The notes below the pieces were generated by a model that did not search any database, had not been told where the DNA came from, and worked only from the letters and a program-made list of their open reading frames with translations. Shown in pieces: positions 1 to 10,997 of a stretch of DNA of 64,000 nt (position 1 is its first letter; every line of letters starts with the position of its first letter). The position numbers and the translations under genes were made by a program. This DNA is from CAZMVY01 sp964617875. GTDB lineage: Bacteria > Planctomycetota > Phycisphaerae > UBA1845 > PWPN01. The stretch is taken from assembly GCA_964617875.1 (NCBI GenBank), contig CAZUAI010000010.1, positions 27,735 through 91,734 of the forward strand, given 5' to 3'.

Positions 1-244
1 CGCTGGCTGACATCCTACAATCACACGCCGACAAACGGAAACGCCATACGGGCGCATGGCCGTTCGCGCCACACTCCCGGCGCTGGCGTTGCGCGCTGTT
101 CCGTGGTAGGATACGCGGTTCGTCTCCGGCGGCAAGGGTCGGCGCTGTAACCATCGACGCTTCAAGCCTTTGCAACAAACGCTCCCGCCGCGGAGCTTGA
201 GGCGACGCCGGGCGCGAAACCGGCGCCTGCGGGCTGGGCAACCA

Positions 245-1552
245 GTGAACGAAAAGACCTGGGAAGACATCCTCCGCTACCTCCGCGACAAGCACGCCGC
301 CCTCGCGCGCGCCTGGTTCCCCGAACTCGTGCCGCTCGGTTTGAACCACGGCGTCCTCGACATTCAGACGGCCAGCACTGCCCAGCACCAGTATCTCACC
401 CAGTACTGTGTTCACGCCTTCAACGAGGCCGCTCAGGCGGCCACCGGCCGCCTCGTCTCCGTGCGATTCACAAGCCCGCCGACCGGCGCGGAAACCGCCG
501 CCCCGCTCTCCTTCGAGCGCGAGACGGCCCGCGCCAACCTCAACCCGGACTACAGCTTCGAGAACTTCGTCGTCGGTCCGTGCAACCAGCTCGCGCACGC
601 GGCCTGCGTGGCCGTAGGGGACAACCCCGGCACCACGTACAACCCGCTCTTCGTCCACGGCAACGTCGGCCTTGGCAAGACGCACCTCCTCCAGGCCGCG
701 TGCCACCGCATCCGCGAAAAGGCCGCGGACCCGAAGATCCTCTTCCTCTCGTGCGAGACGTTCACGAACCACTTCATCGAGGCCATCGAACGGGGCGCGC
801 TGCACCAGTTCCGCTATCGCTACCGGTACGTCGATGTGCTCGTCATTGACGACGTCCAGTTTCTCGCCCGGCGCGAACGCAGCCAGGAGGAGTTCTTCCA
901 CACGTTTAACACGCTCTTTCAGGCCCAGAAGCAGATCATCCTCTCGGCCGACAGCCCGCCGAAGGACATCGCCGGCATGGAGGACCGCCTCATCAGCCGC
1001 TTCAACTGGGGCCTCGTCGTCCGCATCGACCCGCCGTGCCTCGATACGCGCATCGCCATCATCCAGAAGAAGGCACGCATCCGCTGCATCGCGCTCCCGG
1101 ACGACGTCGTGTACTACATTGCCTCCACGATCGATTCGAACACCCGCGAACTCGAGGGCGCCATCACCAAGGTGAACGCCGTGGCCCAGCAGTACGGCGG
1201 GCAGATCGACCTCGAAATCGCCAGAATGGCCCTCGGCGACGACACCACCATCCGCCGCCCGGAGGTCACCGTCCCCAAGATCCTCGACGCCGTCGTCAAG
1301 GAGTTCGGCGTCCGCCTGTCGGACCTCCAGGGCAAGAAACGGAGCAAGTCCATCGCCTTCGCGCGGCAGGTCTGCATGTACCTGGCCCGCGAGCTGACGC
1401 GCCAGAGTCTGGAAGAGATCGGAAAGTGCTTCGGCGGCCGCAACCACACCACCGTGCTGCACGCCACGCGCCTCGTGCGCGACCTCCGCCAGAAGGACGC
1501 CGAACTTGACCGCACGCTCGCCCGACTGACCGAGGAGCTGCGACGCCGATGA
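245..1552 (+). CDS. dnaA: Chromosomal replication initiator DnaA
   Basis: DnaA is the AAA+ ATPase that binds DnaA boxes and opens the origin. Counted from the GTG at 245 (435 residues), Walker A GNVGLGKT lies near 139-146, Walker B VLVIDD near 198-203, the sensor II segment TRELEGAI near 300, and the domain IV signature GRNHTTVLHA near 398-407, with Asn where many DnaA proteins have Asp. Domain I begins right at the chosen start (VNEKTWEDILRYL). An upstream in-frame TTG at 170 would add 25 Arg-rich residues that do not look like DnaA, so I prefer GTG 245, though no strong Shine-Dalgarno decides it. The gene precedes dnaN, a DciA-like gene and gyrB on the same strand, the usual origin arrangement. 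Confidence 0.97.
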   Translation: MNEKTWEDILRYLRDKHAALARAWFPELVPLGLNHGVLDIQTASTAQHQYLTQYCVHAFNEAAQAATGRLVSVRFTSPPTGAETAAPLSFERETARANLNPDYSFENFVVGPCNQLAHAACVAVGDNPGTTYNPLFVHGNVGLGKTHLLQAACHRIREKAADPKILFLSCETFTNHFIEAIERGALHQFRYRYRYVDVLVIDDVQFLARRERSQEEFFHTFNTLFQAQKQIILSADSPPKDIAGMEDRLISRFNWGLVVRIDPPCLDTRIAIIQKKARIRCIALPDDVVYYIASTIDSNTRELEGAITKVNAVAQQYGGQIDLEIARMALGDDTTIRRPEVTVPKILDAVVKEFGVRLSDLQGKKRSKSIAFARQVCMYLARELTRQSLEEIGKCFGGRNHTTVLHATRLVRDLRQKDAELDRTLARLTEELRRR

Positions 1553-1850
1553 CGTGCCCCACACAACAAGCGCCTGTGCACAACCTGTCGCAATCTCCGC
1601 GGAACAGGCCGCAGCGGCCGCCTGACCACGCAGTGACGCTCCGGCGCCGCCAACCGCGACACATGGCGCAACAAGTTATCCACAGCCGAAGGCCACCGTG
1701 GGCCTGCGCAACCCCTTACGAGAAAGGCCCTTACGGAGTGGTCAGCCTGGTTGTTCACAAACCCAACAGGTCCTACGAGGGATCTGGAAGTTTCTCTCAG
1801 GACAGTTCATACTTGGGCACTGCCGAGTGGCCATCAGGAGGAGCCCTACG
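1553..1850. other. Probable oriC in the dnaA-dnaN spacer
   Basis: This 298-bp spacer holds an exact consensus DnaA box, TTATCCACA, at 1676-1684. Two near-boxes of the form TTGTNCACA also occur: TTGTTCACA at 1751-1759 on the plus strand, and TGTGCACAA at 1575-1583, which reads TTGTGCACA on the minus strand. The final 60 bases before dnaN are less GC-rich than the surroundings and could be the unwinding element. Origins commonly lie beside dnaA, and the box cluster supports that here. Promoter elements for dnaN must also be in this stretch, but I see no convincing one. Confidence 0.6.
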
Positions 1851-2954
1851 ATGCAAGTGTTCGCCAACCGCGAGCGACTGAGCCAGGCGATCGCCGTCGC
1901 GCAAGCCGTCGTTGCCTCGCGAACGCCGAAGCCGATTCTTCAGTGCGTCAAACTGAGTGCCACGAAGGAGTCGCTGTTGCTTACGGCGACCGACCTTGAG
2001 GTCGGCATCCGGGCGCGCGTGGACACGGTGCAGGTTTCGCAGGAGGGCGAGGCCGTGGCCCCGGCCGACAAGCTGGCGCAGATCGTCCGGGAGTCGTCGG
2101 ACGAGACGCTCGAACTCGAGGCCGACAGCGAGAAGTGCCATGTGCGCGGCCGCGACAGCCACTTCCAGATGTACACGCACGATGCGCGGGACTTCCCGCC
2201 GGTGCCGGAGCTGGAAGGGACGCCTGATTTTGAGGTGGACGGCCCCGTGCTTCAGAAGCTCATCGTCCAGACGCTTTATGCCGCTGCAAAGGAGAACACG
2301 CGCTATGCGATCAACGGCGCGCTGTGGCAGCGGAAGGGCAAGCGCCTGCAGCTGGTCGCGACGGATGGCCGGCGTCTCGCGAAGGCGGCGGGGCCGCTGC
2401 AGAAGAGCGTGAAGGAGGAGGCCGCCGTCATCGTCCCGGCGAAGAGCATGTCGATCCTCCTCCGTCTGCTCGCCGAGCCGGACGGCGAGATGCCGGTTCG
2501 CGTCAAGGTGCTGCCGAACCAGATCGTCGTCCAGACCTCCCGCGCGACGCTGACCTCCGTCCTGGCCGAGGGGAACTTCCCCGACTACGAGGCCGTCATC
2601 CCGCAGGACAACGACAGGAAAATCGAACTCGGCACGGATGAGTTCCACAGTGCGGTCCGGCGGGCTTCGCTCCTGACGAGCGAGCAGTCCAAAGGCGTGC
2701 GCCTGGCGTTCAGCAAGGATCGTCTCGTCATCGCCAGCCGCGCGCCGGAACAGGGCGAGGCGACGATCAACGTGGCGGTCACCTACGCCGGCGAGCCGGT
2801 CGAGATCGGGTTCAACCCCACGTTCCTCTGCGACGCTCTCAAGGGCATGAGCGCGGACAAGTTCATGCTGGAGCTGAAGGACTCGACGCGGCCCGGGATC
2901 CTTCGCGTGGGCGACGACTTCACGTATGTCGTCATGCCGGTGAGTCTGTCCTGA
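1851..2954 (+). CDS. dnaN: DNA polymerase III sliding clamp (beta subunit)
   Basis: The beta clamp encircles DNA and tethers polymerase III. The ATG at 1851 is preceded by a perfect AGGAGG at 1836-1841 and begins MQVFANRERLSQAIAVAQAV, the usual clamp N-terminus. An upstream in-frame start at 1698 would add 51 unrelated residues, so it is rejected. The 367-residue product has the normal length and the three-fold clamp layout, and ends with the typical FTYVVMPVSLS tail. It lies about 300 bp after dnaA with the probable origin between, and is followed after 19 bp by a DciA-like gene. Confidence 0.97.
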   Translation: MQVFANRERLSQAIAVAQAVVASRTPKPILQCVKLSATKESLLLTATDLEVGIRARVDTVQVSQEGEAVAPADKLAQIVRESSDETLELEADSEKCHVRGRDSHFQMYTHDARDFPPVPELEGTPDFEVDGPVLQKLIVQTLYAAAKENTRYAINGALWQRKGKRLQLVATDGRRLAKAAGPLQKSVKEEAAVIVPAKSMSILLRLLAEPDGEMPVRVKVLPNQIVVQTSRATLTSVLAEGNFPDYEAVIPQDNDRKIELGTDEFHSAVRRASLLTSEQSKGVRLAFSKDRLVIASRAPEQGEATINVAVTYAGEPVEIGFNPTFLCDALKGMSADKFMLELKDSTRPGILRVGDDFTYVVMPVSLS

Positions 2955-2973
2955 TCCGCCGTGGAGGAGCGAC

Positions 2974-3434
2974 GTGGACGAGCGCCAGCTGGAATGGGTG
3001 TCGCGGAATCGGGTGCCCCGTCGGAAGGCGGAGACCATCGGCGCCCTCCTGGCGCGTGCCCGCCAGCGGGCACCGCTGAAGGTGCCGCCGTGGCGCCCGC
3101 GGATTGTGAGCGTCCTGGCCGCGGTGGCTGACCCGACGCTGGCGGAGCACGCCTGGGTGCTCGCGTTCCGGGCCGGCGTCGTCATCCTCGGGGTGGACGA
3201 GGCCGGGCTCGTGGGCGCCCTGCGGATGCGGTGGCACCGCGTCCTCCGTGAGCGGTTCGAGGCGTGCCTGCCGGATCTGGGGGTCGTTGATGTACGATTC
3301 CGCTACGCGGTTCCGCCGGCACCACCGGCGCCGCGGGTGAGCCCCGAGGAAGTGGAACGCTGGGCTGAAGAAGGGCGCCGGGACGGGGCTGGTGCTCCCG
3401 TGCCGACAGACGGCCCTGACATGAGCGAGGTCTT

Positions 3435-3438
<4 letters not shown>
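2974..3438 (+). CDS. DUF721 / DciA-like helicase-loading protein
   Basis: A 154-residue DUF721-family protein. The family includes DciA, the ancestral partner that loads the replicative helicase DnaB. The GTG start at 2974 follows GGAGGAGC at good spacing. The N-terminal region (RRKAETIGALLARAR) is basic, and the middle holds the alpha/beta core with W-x-LAFRAGVVILGVDEAGLVGALR-like segments. The C-terminus is Pro/Glu-rich and probably disordered. It sits between dnaN and gyrB, where recF or a DUF721 gene is commonly found, and its stop overlaps the gyrB start by four bases (ATGA), suggesting translational coupling. Confidence 0.85.
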
Positions 3439-6050
<2,612 letters not shown>

Positions 6051-6357
6051 GCCCGCCTTACAGCGGTGGCGGTAGCCGATCAGCGGCAGTGGAGGCCGTT
6101 GATTTCAGCGGCGCCGCACGCGTGGATCGGCGCGGAGCCGGTCAAAGGGTGGTTGGTCAACCGGCAAGTGGTCGGCATCTTGACGTCTGGCCGTCAGTGG
6201 CATATAGTGTACCCCGAGATCGGGGGACATAGCGCGGTTGGCCTCGATCGGCTGTCTGTGGCGCGCAGGGATGCGGCGCGGGCGGCATGCTTGCCGGAGC
6301 TTGTGGCCCTGGGAATAAGCCTGCCGAAGACTCCCCACGTCGCGCGAGGGATCGGTC
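6051..6357. other. Intergenic region gyrB to LysM gene
   Basis: This 307-bp spacer has no plausible gene. Its only clear signal is a sigma70-type promoter at 6180-6208, which would give the LysM gene a leader of roughly 145 bases. I see no convincing T-rich terminator after gyrB. Confidence 0.5.
6180..6208 (+). promoter_or_regulatory. Sigma70-type promoter for the LysM gene
   Basis: TTGACG at 6180-6185 and TATAGT at 6203-6208 are separated by 17 bases, close to consensus and striking in such GC-rich DNA. It points toward the LysM protein gene that starts at 6358. Confidence 0.65.
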
Positions 6358-7473
6358 ATGCGACTCGAATACAAGATCGGTGTTATCGTTGCGGTCCTGG
6401 TTGTTGGCGCCGGCGCGTGGTTTTTCCTTTCGAGGGATCGAGGGTCGGCCGGCAGCTCCGGGACGCAGGTGACAAAGTCGGAACCGGCGAAAACCCCGAT
6501 CGCCACCCCGAAGCCGCCAGCACCCGCGGCGCCGGGGAAGCCGGCGCCGATCGCGCAGCACACACCGGCGCCTGCCGGCGTAGCACAACCGCCGCGACCG
6601 GTAGCGTCGCCCACGACGCGGCCGACCCTGCCATCGCCGACGCTGTCGCTTGGGCCCGACGCGAGCGCGGTCCCCGGCATTCGCTCACAAACCCCCTTGC
6701 CGACGCCGTCCGAGCCAGCCGCCAAAGCGCCGTCCGCCGAGGTGCTCACCCGGTCAACGCCGATGACCCCGCCGGCCACGCAGCCGGTCCGCCTCACGCC
6801 GCCCGCGCTGCCGCCGAGCGTCGCGGCCGCGCCGGCACCGACGCCGTCGATCAGCCCATCCCCGATCGCAAGGGTTGCGCCGCCGTCGCCGGCCGTCTCG
6901 CCGACGGCCTCCGCAGCGCCGTCGGAAAGGGGGGCCGCCCGCACCCACATCATGAAACAGGGCGATACGATCCAGGGCCTGGCGATCAAATACTATGGCT
7001 CCGCCAGACACGCCTCGCTGATCAGTGAGGCCAACAAGCAGTTCGCCGACCCGCGCCGCATCCCCGTCGGCGCGAAGCTGACGATTCCGCCCGCACCGCT
7101 CGCGTCGCCCGAGGCGCCGAAGGTGGCCGACGCCGGCGCGCGCCCCACGACGCGCCCGGCCGTCGCATCCCACGCGCCGAGCGCCGCCCCGCTCCGCCAG
7201 CCGCCGAACACGAAGCCCTACGTCGTCAAGAAGGGCGACAACTGGTACCGCCTTGCCGCGCAGTGCTACGGCAGCGAGTCGGAGTTCCCGCAGTTGTTCG
7301 AGCTCAACCGGCGCTCCGCAGCCGAGACCGTGAAGTCGCGCCCGTTGCGCGTGGGTGAGACGATCTTCGTGCCGGCGACGGCGTCCGTGGGTTCGCCGGG
7401 CGCGTCTTCCGCCGTGCCTCCGGCGCCTGCGTCCCCGACGCGCACGCTGATGGGCACGACGGCGAAGCCGTGA
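6358..7473 (+). CDS. Membrane-anchored protein with two LysM domains
   Basis: A 371-residue protein with one N-terminal membrane helix (IGVIVAVLVVGAGAWFFL, residues 8-25), then a long Pro/Ala/Thr-rich linker to about residue 195. Two LysM domains follow: one near 197-245 (HIMKQGDTIQGLAIKYYGS) and one near 288-340 (KPYVVKKGDNWYRLAAQCYG). LysM domains bind peptidoglycan or other GlcNAc polymers, so this is probably an envelope protein reaching from the inner membrane to the wall. No catalytic domain is visible. It has its own promoter and precedes a membrane-protein gene by 79 bp. The exact role is unknown. Confidence 0.8.
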   Translation: MRLEYKIGVIVAVLVVGAGAWFFLSRDRGSAGSSGTQVTKSEPAKTPIATPKPPAPAAPGKPAPIAQHTPAPAGVAQPPRPVASPTTRPTLPSPTLSLGPDASAVPGIRSQTPLPTPSEPAAKAPSAEVLTRSTPMTPPATQPVRLTPPALPPSVAAAPAPTPSISPSPIARVAPPSPAVSPTASAAPSERGAARTHIMKQGDTIQGLAIKYYGSARHASLISEANKQFADPRRIPVGAKLTIPPAPLASPEAPKVADAGARPTTRPAVASHAPSAAPLRQPPNTKPYVVKKGDNWYRLAAQCYGSESEFPQLFELNRRSAAETVKSRPLRVGETIFVPATASVGSPGASSAVPPAPASPTRTLMGTTAKP

Positions 7474-7552
7474 TTGCGCCGCCGGCGCGGCGAACCCCCG
7501 GGCGTCCGGCGTCCGCGTTTCGCGAAATCAGGCCGTCGTGTAGACTGACATC

Positions 7553-9439
7553 ATGGCAACGGCGTCCCCAGCGGCGCGAACCACTCCGTGGGTGTTCGTT
7601 GCTCTGATCGGCATCCTCACGCTTGCCGCGTTTCTGTTCCTGACGGGCATCACGTGGGGCCTTCCGTCACGGGCGGCGGACCGCTATCTCTTCGGCGGGA
7701 AGCCGGCGTGGAGCGGCAAGCGCATCGCCGACTTGACGCGGGCCGACCGGCGGTGGAACCCGCGGCGCGGGGCCGACGTCGATATCGACCCGCTCGCGGG
7801 ACGCAGCGGCCCGATCCCGCTCAACGACACCGACGAGAAACGCGCCGCGATCCTCCTCCGCTACCGCCTCTATACGTCGCAGCCGGACGAGATGATCACG
7901 ATGATGGCGCTCGCATCCATGAAGCCGGGCGAGCGCGATTTCGACCCCAGGCTCTACCAGTACGGCGGGCTGTTCATCTACCCGATCGGGGCGCTGCTCC
8001 GGCTCTGCTCGCTCGTCGGCCTGGTCCATGTGACGGCCGACCTGAGCTACTATCTCGACCGGCCGGAGGAGTTCGCGAAGTTCTACATCGTCGCCCGCTG
8101 CTACGTCGTCGCGTCCGGGCTGGCCGGCGCGATCGCCGTGTTCGGGATCACGCGACGCATTGTCGCCGGCCTGGCGGCGCCGCCGGGGCCGGACGCCCGC
8201 CCCAGGGTCCTCCCGCTTCCCGCGATGGCCGGTCTCTCTGCCGCGCTCTTCTACATCCTGATGCCCGTGGTCATCAACATGGCCCACGAGGCCAAGCCGC
8301 ACCTGCCCGGGGCCGTGCTGATGCTGTACGCCGTCCTCGCCGCGATGCGGTACGTCGATCGGCCGACGTGGCGGAGGGCGGCCGTCGCCGGCATCCTGTG
8401 CGGGTCTTCGTTCGGCATGGTCCTGTCGAGCTGGCCGGTCTTCGTCGTGCTGCCGCTGATGACGCTGCTGGATCGCCACGGCTGGTCGCGGCGGGCGGCG
8501 ACGGCGGCGCTCGCGTGCGGCATCGGCGGCGTCACGTACCTCGCCACAAACCCGTACATCCTCATCAACCTGTTTCGGAACCGGGACGTGCTGCGGTCGA
8601 ACTTCGGCAACTCGCTGGCGATGTACGAGATCCACCGGTTGCTGGACGGGTGGCTGAACGTCTTCGTGCTGATGGTCGAAGGGACGTCGCTGCTGCCGGC
8701 GGCGTCGGGGCTGTTTGGCGTCGGGGCGATGATCGTGTGGGCCGCGCCGGGCCGCCGCGGCGCGTCAGGCCCGGCGGACGAGTCCGGCGGCGCGGCGGGC
8801 TCCGCGCTGTGGCTTCTTCTGGTGCCGGCGGGGCTGATCGTCGCCCAATTCGTGGCGATCGGCGCGGGCAAACCGGGCGAGTATGGACGATTCGCGATCT
8901 TCCCCGATGTCACGCTGGCGATCGCCGCCGCCGTCCTGGTCTGGCGCAGGGAACGATACCGCACGAGCGTTCGGCTGGCGCTGTCCGCGTTGCTGGCGCT
9001 CGGCACGGCCACGCGGGGGGACCACTACCTGTCGCAGTTCCAGGCCGACGCGCAAGGGCGGGGCAGCCGCGCACAATGCGCCGCGCGCCTGGCCGAAATC
9101 CGTGGCCGGCTCGGCCCGCTGTCGGTGGCGCTGTACGCCGAACCGGCACCGTACTGCATGCCGCCTCTGGATGTGATCGAGAACCGGCTCTATCTGCTGC
9201 CGGCCGGCGGCGCCGCACCCGACCCGTGGGATGACGAACCGAACCTTGTCATCACCACGGATGAGACGGAGCGCGACGTGTTCCACTGGCGCCCGCACAG
9301 GGTTGTGCTGACGGAGGGCGGCACGTTCCCGCGGATCGGCAGCCGTCGCGCCCTGATCAGTTGGGCGAACAAGACGTTCGAGTTCGAGGTCCTCCGGCCG
9401 CGCGCCGGGCAGGAGGCGGCCACCCGCCATGCGCGTTAG
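7553..9439 (+). CDS. Polytopic membrane protein, GT-C glycosyltransferase-like
   Basis: A 628-residue integral membrane protein with about ten hydrophobic segments, starting with residues 12-31 and then several between about 140 and 500. After the first helix a hydrophilic loop carries D/E-rich stretches, and the C-terminal 150 residues look soluble. This is the layout of GT-C glycosyltransferases of the PMT/ArnT (GT39/GT83) type that transfer sugars from polyprenyl carriers outside the membrane. I do not see an unambiguous family signature, so the assignment is by architecture. Its stop lies 11 bases inside the next gene, so the two are likely cotranscribed. Confidence 0.55.
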   Translation: MATASPAARTTPWVFVALIGILTLAAFLFLTGITWGLPSRAADRYLFGGKPAWSGKRIADLTRADRRWNPRRGADVDIDPLAGRSGPIPLNDTDEKRAAILLRYRLYTSQPDEMITMMALASMKPGERDFDPRLYQYGGLFIYPIGALLRLCSLVGLVHVTADLSYYLDRPEEFAKFYIVARCYVVASGLAGAIAVFGITRRIVAGLAAPPGPDARPRVLPLPAMAGLSAALFYILMPVVINMAHEAKPHLPGAVLMLYAVLAAMRYVDRPTWRRAAVAGILCGSSFGMVLSSWPVFVVLPLMTLLDRHGWSRRAATAALACGIGGVTYLATNPYILINLFRNRDVLRSNFGNSLAMYEIHRLLDGWLNVFVLMVEGTSLLPAASGLFGVGAMIVWAAPGRRGASGPADESGGAAGSALWLLLVPAGLIVAQFVAIGAGKPGEYGRFAIFPDVTLAIAAAVLVWRRERYRTSVRLALSALLALGTATRGDHYLSQFQADAQGRGSRAQCAARLAEIRGRLGPLSVALYAEPAPYCMPPLDVIENRLYLLPAGGAAPDPWDDEPNLVITTDETERDVFHWRPHRVVLTEGGTFPRIGSRRALISWANKTFEFEVLRPRAGQEAATRHAR

Positions 9440-10229
9440 TTGCGGAACCGTCTGCGTCCCCAGCGCCGCGAGTCTGGTTGACCGGCCGTCGCACGTGTGG
9501 CTGGCTGCCGCCGTCCAGATGATCCGTGCCGCGGGGTACGCCGCCGTCGAGGTACGCGCGAGCGAGGTTCATGCCGCATGTCCCGATTCGGAGGATACGG
9601 CCGCCGACTTTCTCGCGCTGCTCGGGCGGATCGGGCTCGAACTTTCGTCGCTCACGATCGACGACCTTGCTGCCGGTCGTCCGGCCGATGTCGATGACTG
9701 GCTGCGGGCCATCGACTCGCAGATGGCCCTCGCGCGCCGGCTGGGCCTGACGGCCGTCAATGTCGGCGCGGGCCCCCGCAGGCTCCAGCCGCCGGAGGTT
9801 CTGGGTGAAGCCCTGCGCCGCGCCGCGATTCTCGCCGGCGAGCAGGGAATGCGCCTCAACATCGCCAACCGCTGCGGCAGCCGCATCGAACAACTGGAGG
9901 ATTTTCGGGGGATCGTGCATGGGCTGCCGGCGGAATCGGCGCGGATCCTCGTCGATTGCGGGGAGTTCCACGATGCCGCGGTCAACCCCTGCCACGCGCT
10001 CCGCGAGTTCCGCGGACGCGTCGGCCTGTTGCGCGTCGCCGACCGCATCGGCCGCCGGCCCGTGCCGCTCGGCGAGGGCGAGGTGAACATCCCCGCGGTG
10101 CTCGAAACGGCCCGCGACACCGGCTACGACGGCTGGATCGTGGTGACCGCGCGGGCGTCGGAGGAACGAAACGCCGTTACCCGGCTCGCAGCGGAACGGG
10201 TATACCTCGAAGAGCAGGTCGGGAAGTGA
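9429..10229 (+). CDS. Sugar phosphate isomerase/epimerase-like TIM-barrel protein
   Basis: A 266-residue protein with the layout of the xylose isomerase-like (AP endonuclease 2) TIM-barrel family. It has the opening beta strand, the helix MIRAAGYAAVEVRASE, the segment ARRLGLTAVNVGAGP, the acidic strand RILVDCGEFHDAA where family members bind metal, and a closing YDGWIVVTARAS strand. Such proteins isomerise or epimerise sugars and inositols; the substrate here cannot be told. The usual histidine and glutamate metal ligands are only partly recognisable. The start overlaps the preceding membrane-protein gene by 11 bases. Confidence 0.65.
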   Translation: MRVSCGTVCVPSAASLVDRPSHVWLAAAVQMIRAAGYAAVEVRASEVHAACPDSEDTAADFLALLGRIGLELSSLTIDDLAAGRPADVDDWLRAIDSQMALARRLGLTAVNVGAGPRRLQPPEVLGEALRRAAILAGEQGMRLNIANRCGSRIEQLEDFRGIVHGLPAESARILVDCGEFHDAAVNPCHALREFRGRVGLLRVADRIGRRPVPLGEGEVNIPAVLETARDTGYDGWIVVTARASEERNAVTRLAAERVYLEEQVGK

Positions 10230-10281
10230 AGACCGGCAGGGTTCCGAAGAGGCAGGAAAGACGCTCGCACCGCCATGGGCG

Positions 10282-10309
10282 GCGGCCGAGGGCCGCGCGA
10301 GTTTCTTTT
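10282..10309 (+). terminator. Possible rho-independent terminator
   Basis: The stem GCGGCC/GGCCGC with loop GAG at 10282-10296 is followed by a T-rich stretch (TTTCTTTT, 10302-10309). It sits between the converging isomerase-like gene and the ESCRT-III-like gene, just where a plus-strand terminator is expected. Confidence 0.45.
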
Positions 10310-10331
10310 CCGCTCCTTGCTCCGGCCTTCG

Positions 10332-10943
10332 CTATTCCTGCGCCGGCGCCCGCTGTTGTTCGCGGACGCGCCGGTCGGCCTCGTCGAAGCCCTCCGCCCG
10401 GTCGCGGATCAGCCCCGTGTCCATCTGGTCCCACACCTTGAGCACCGAGCGGCCCGCCTCAGACAGGCCGGCCTGGCCCTCGTCCGCCCCGGCGCCGATC
10501 GCCAGCACCTCGTCGAGCCGCTGCTGATAGATCTCCGTGGTGACGGCGTCGTCCTCGATCATCCGGCTCAGTCGCAGGAGGTCCTTTTCGCTGATGAGCC
10601 CCAGGCGGTTCCCGTGCAGCGCAGCGCGCTCGGCGTTTTCGCGGAGCATCCGCAGGCGCGACACCGTCATCATTTCCTTGCTGCGGATGTTGAGCTGGCG
10701 CGAGAGCATGAGCTGCTCGCTCGTCTTCATCTCGAACTCCTGGGCGAGCACCCGCCGGACCTCGGGCGTCTTCTCCGCGGCGCCCCTCTCAAAGATCTGC
10801 TGCTTCTCGCCCGCCAGCTTCTGAATGCGGCCGAGCAGCTGCGTGCGGTCCTTCTCCAGCAGCAGTTCCTGCCGCCGAAGCTCCGAGCGCGTCATGCGGG
10901 AAAGCGGCTTCTGCTTCTTGGTCAACCAGGCGAGCAGGCTCAT
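10332..10943 (-). CDS. Small coiled-coil protein with ESCRT-III/PspA-like architecture
   Basis: A 203-residue, mostly helical protein with no recognised catalytic motif. The sequence shows a short basic N-terminus, a long helix (about 17-50) turning at RGAAEKTPEVRR, a second long helix to about 100, two shorter helices, a Gly/Glu-rich linker, and a final amphipathic helix SVLKVWDQMD. This order matches ESCRT-III (Snf7) and PspA/Vipp1 proteins, which polymerise on membranes. The resemblance is by pattern, not by alignment. The start is preceded by AAAGGGGCAG. It is the last of three co-directional genes, 54 bp after the larger fusion protein. It could instead be an unrelated coiled-coil protein. 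Confidence 0.5.
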   Translation of the reverse strand: MSLLAWLTKKQKPLSRMTRSELRRQELLLEKDRTQLLGRIQKLAGEKQQIFERGAAEKTPEVRRVLAQEFEMKTSEQLMLSRQLNIRSKEMMTVSRLRMLRENAERAALHGNRLGLISEKDLLRLSRMIEDDAVTTEIYQQRLDEVLAIGAGADEGQAGLSEAGRSVLKVWDQMDTGLIRDRAEGFDEADRRVREQQRAPAQE

Positions 10944-10997
10944 GGCGTCTGCCCCTTTCCCGCTTTCTCACGTTTCCGGCTTCCCGCGTTCATCTTC

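Noticed and set aside
1..169. Promoter and extra DnaA boxes before dnaA
   Set aside because: A TAGGAT near 107 has no adequate -35, and I found no match close to TTATNCACA in this stretch.
170..244. Arg-rich N-terminal extension of DnaA from a TTG
   Set aside because: DnaA homologues begin at the domain I segment encoded from GTG 245; the extension is of skewed composition and has no ribosome site.
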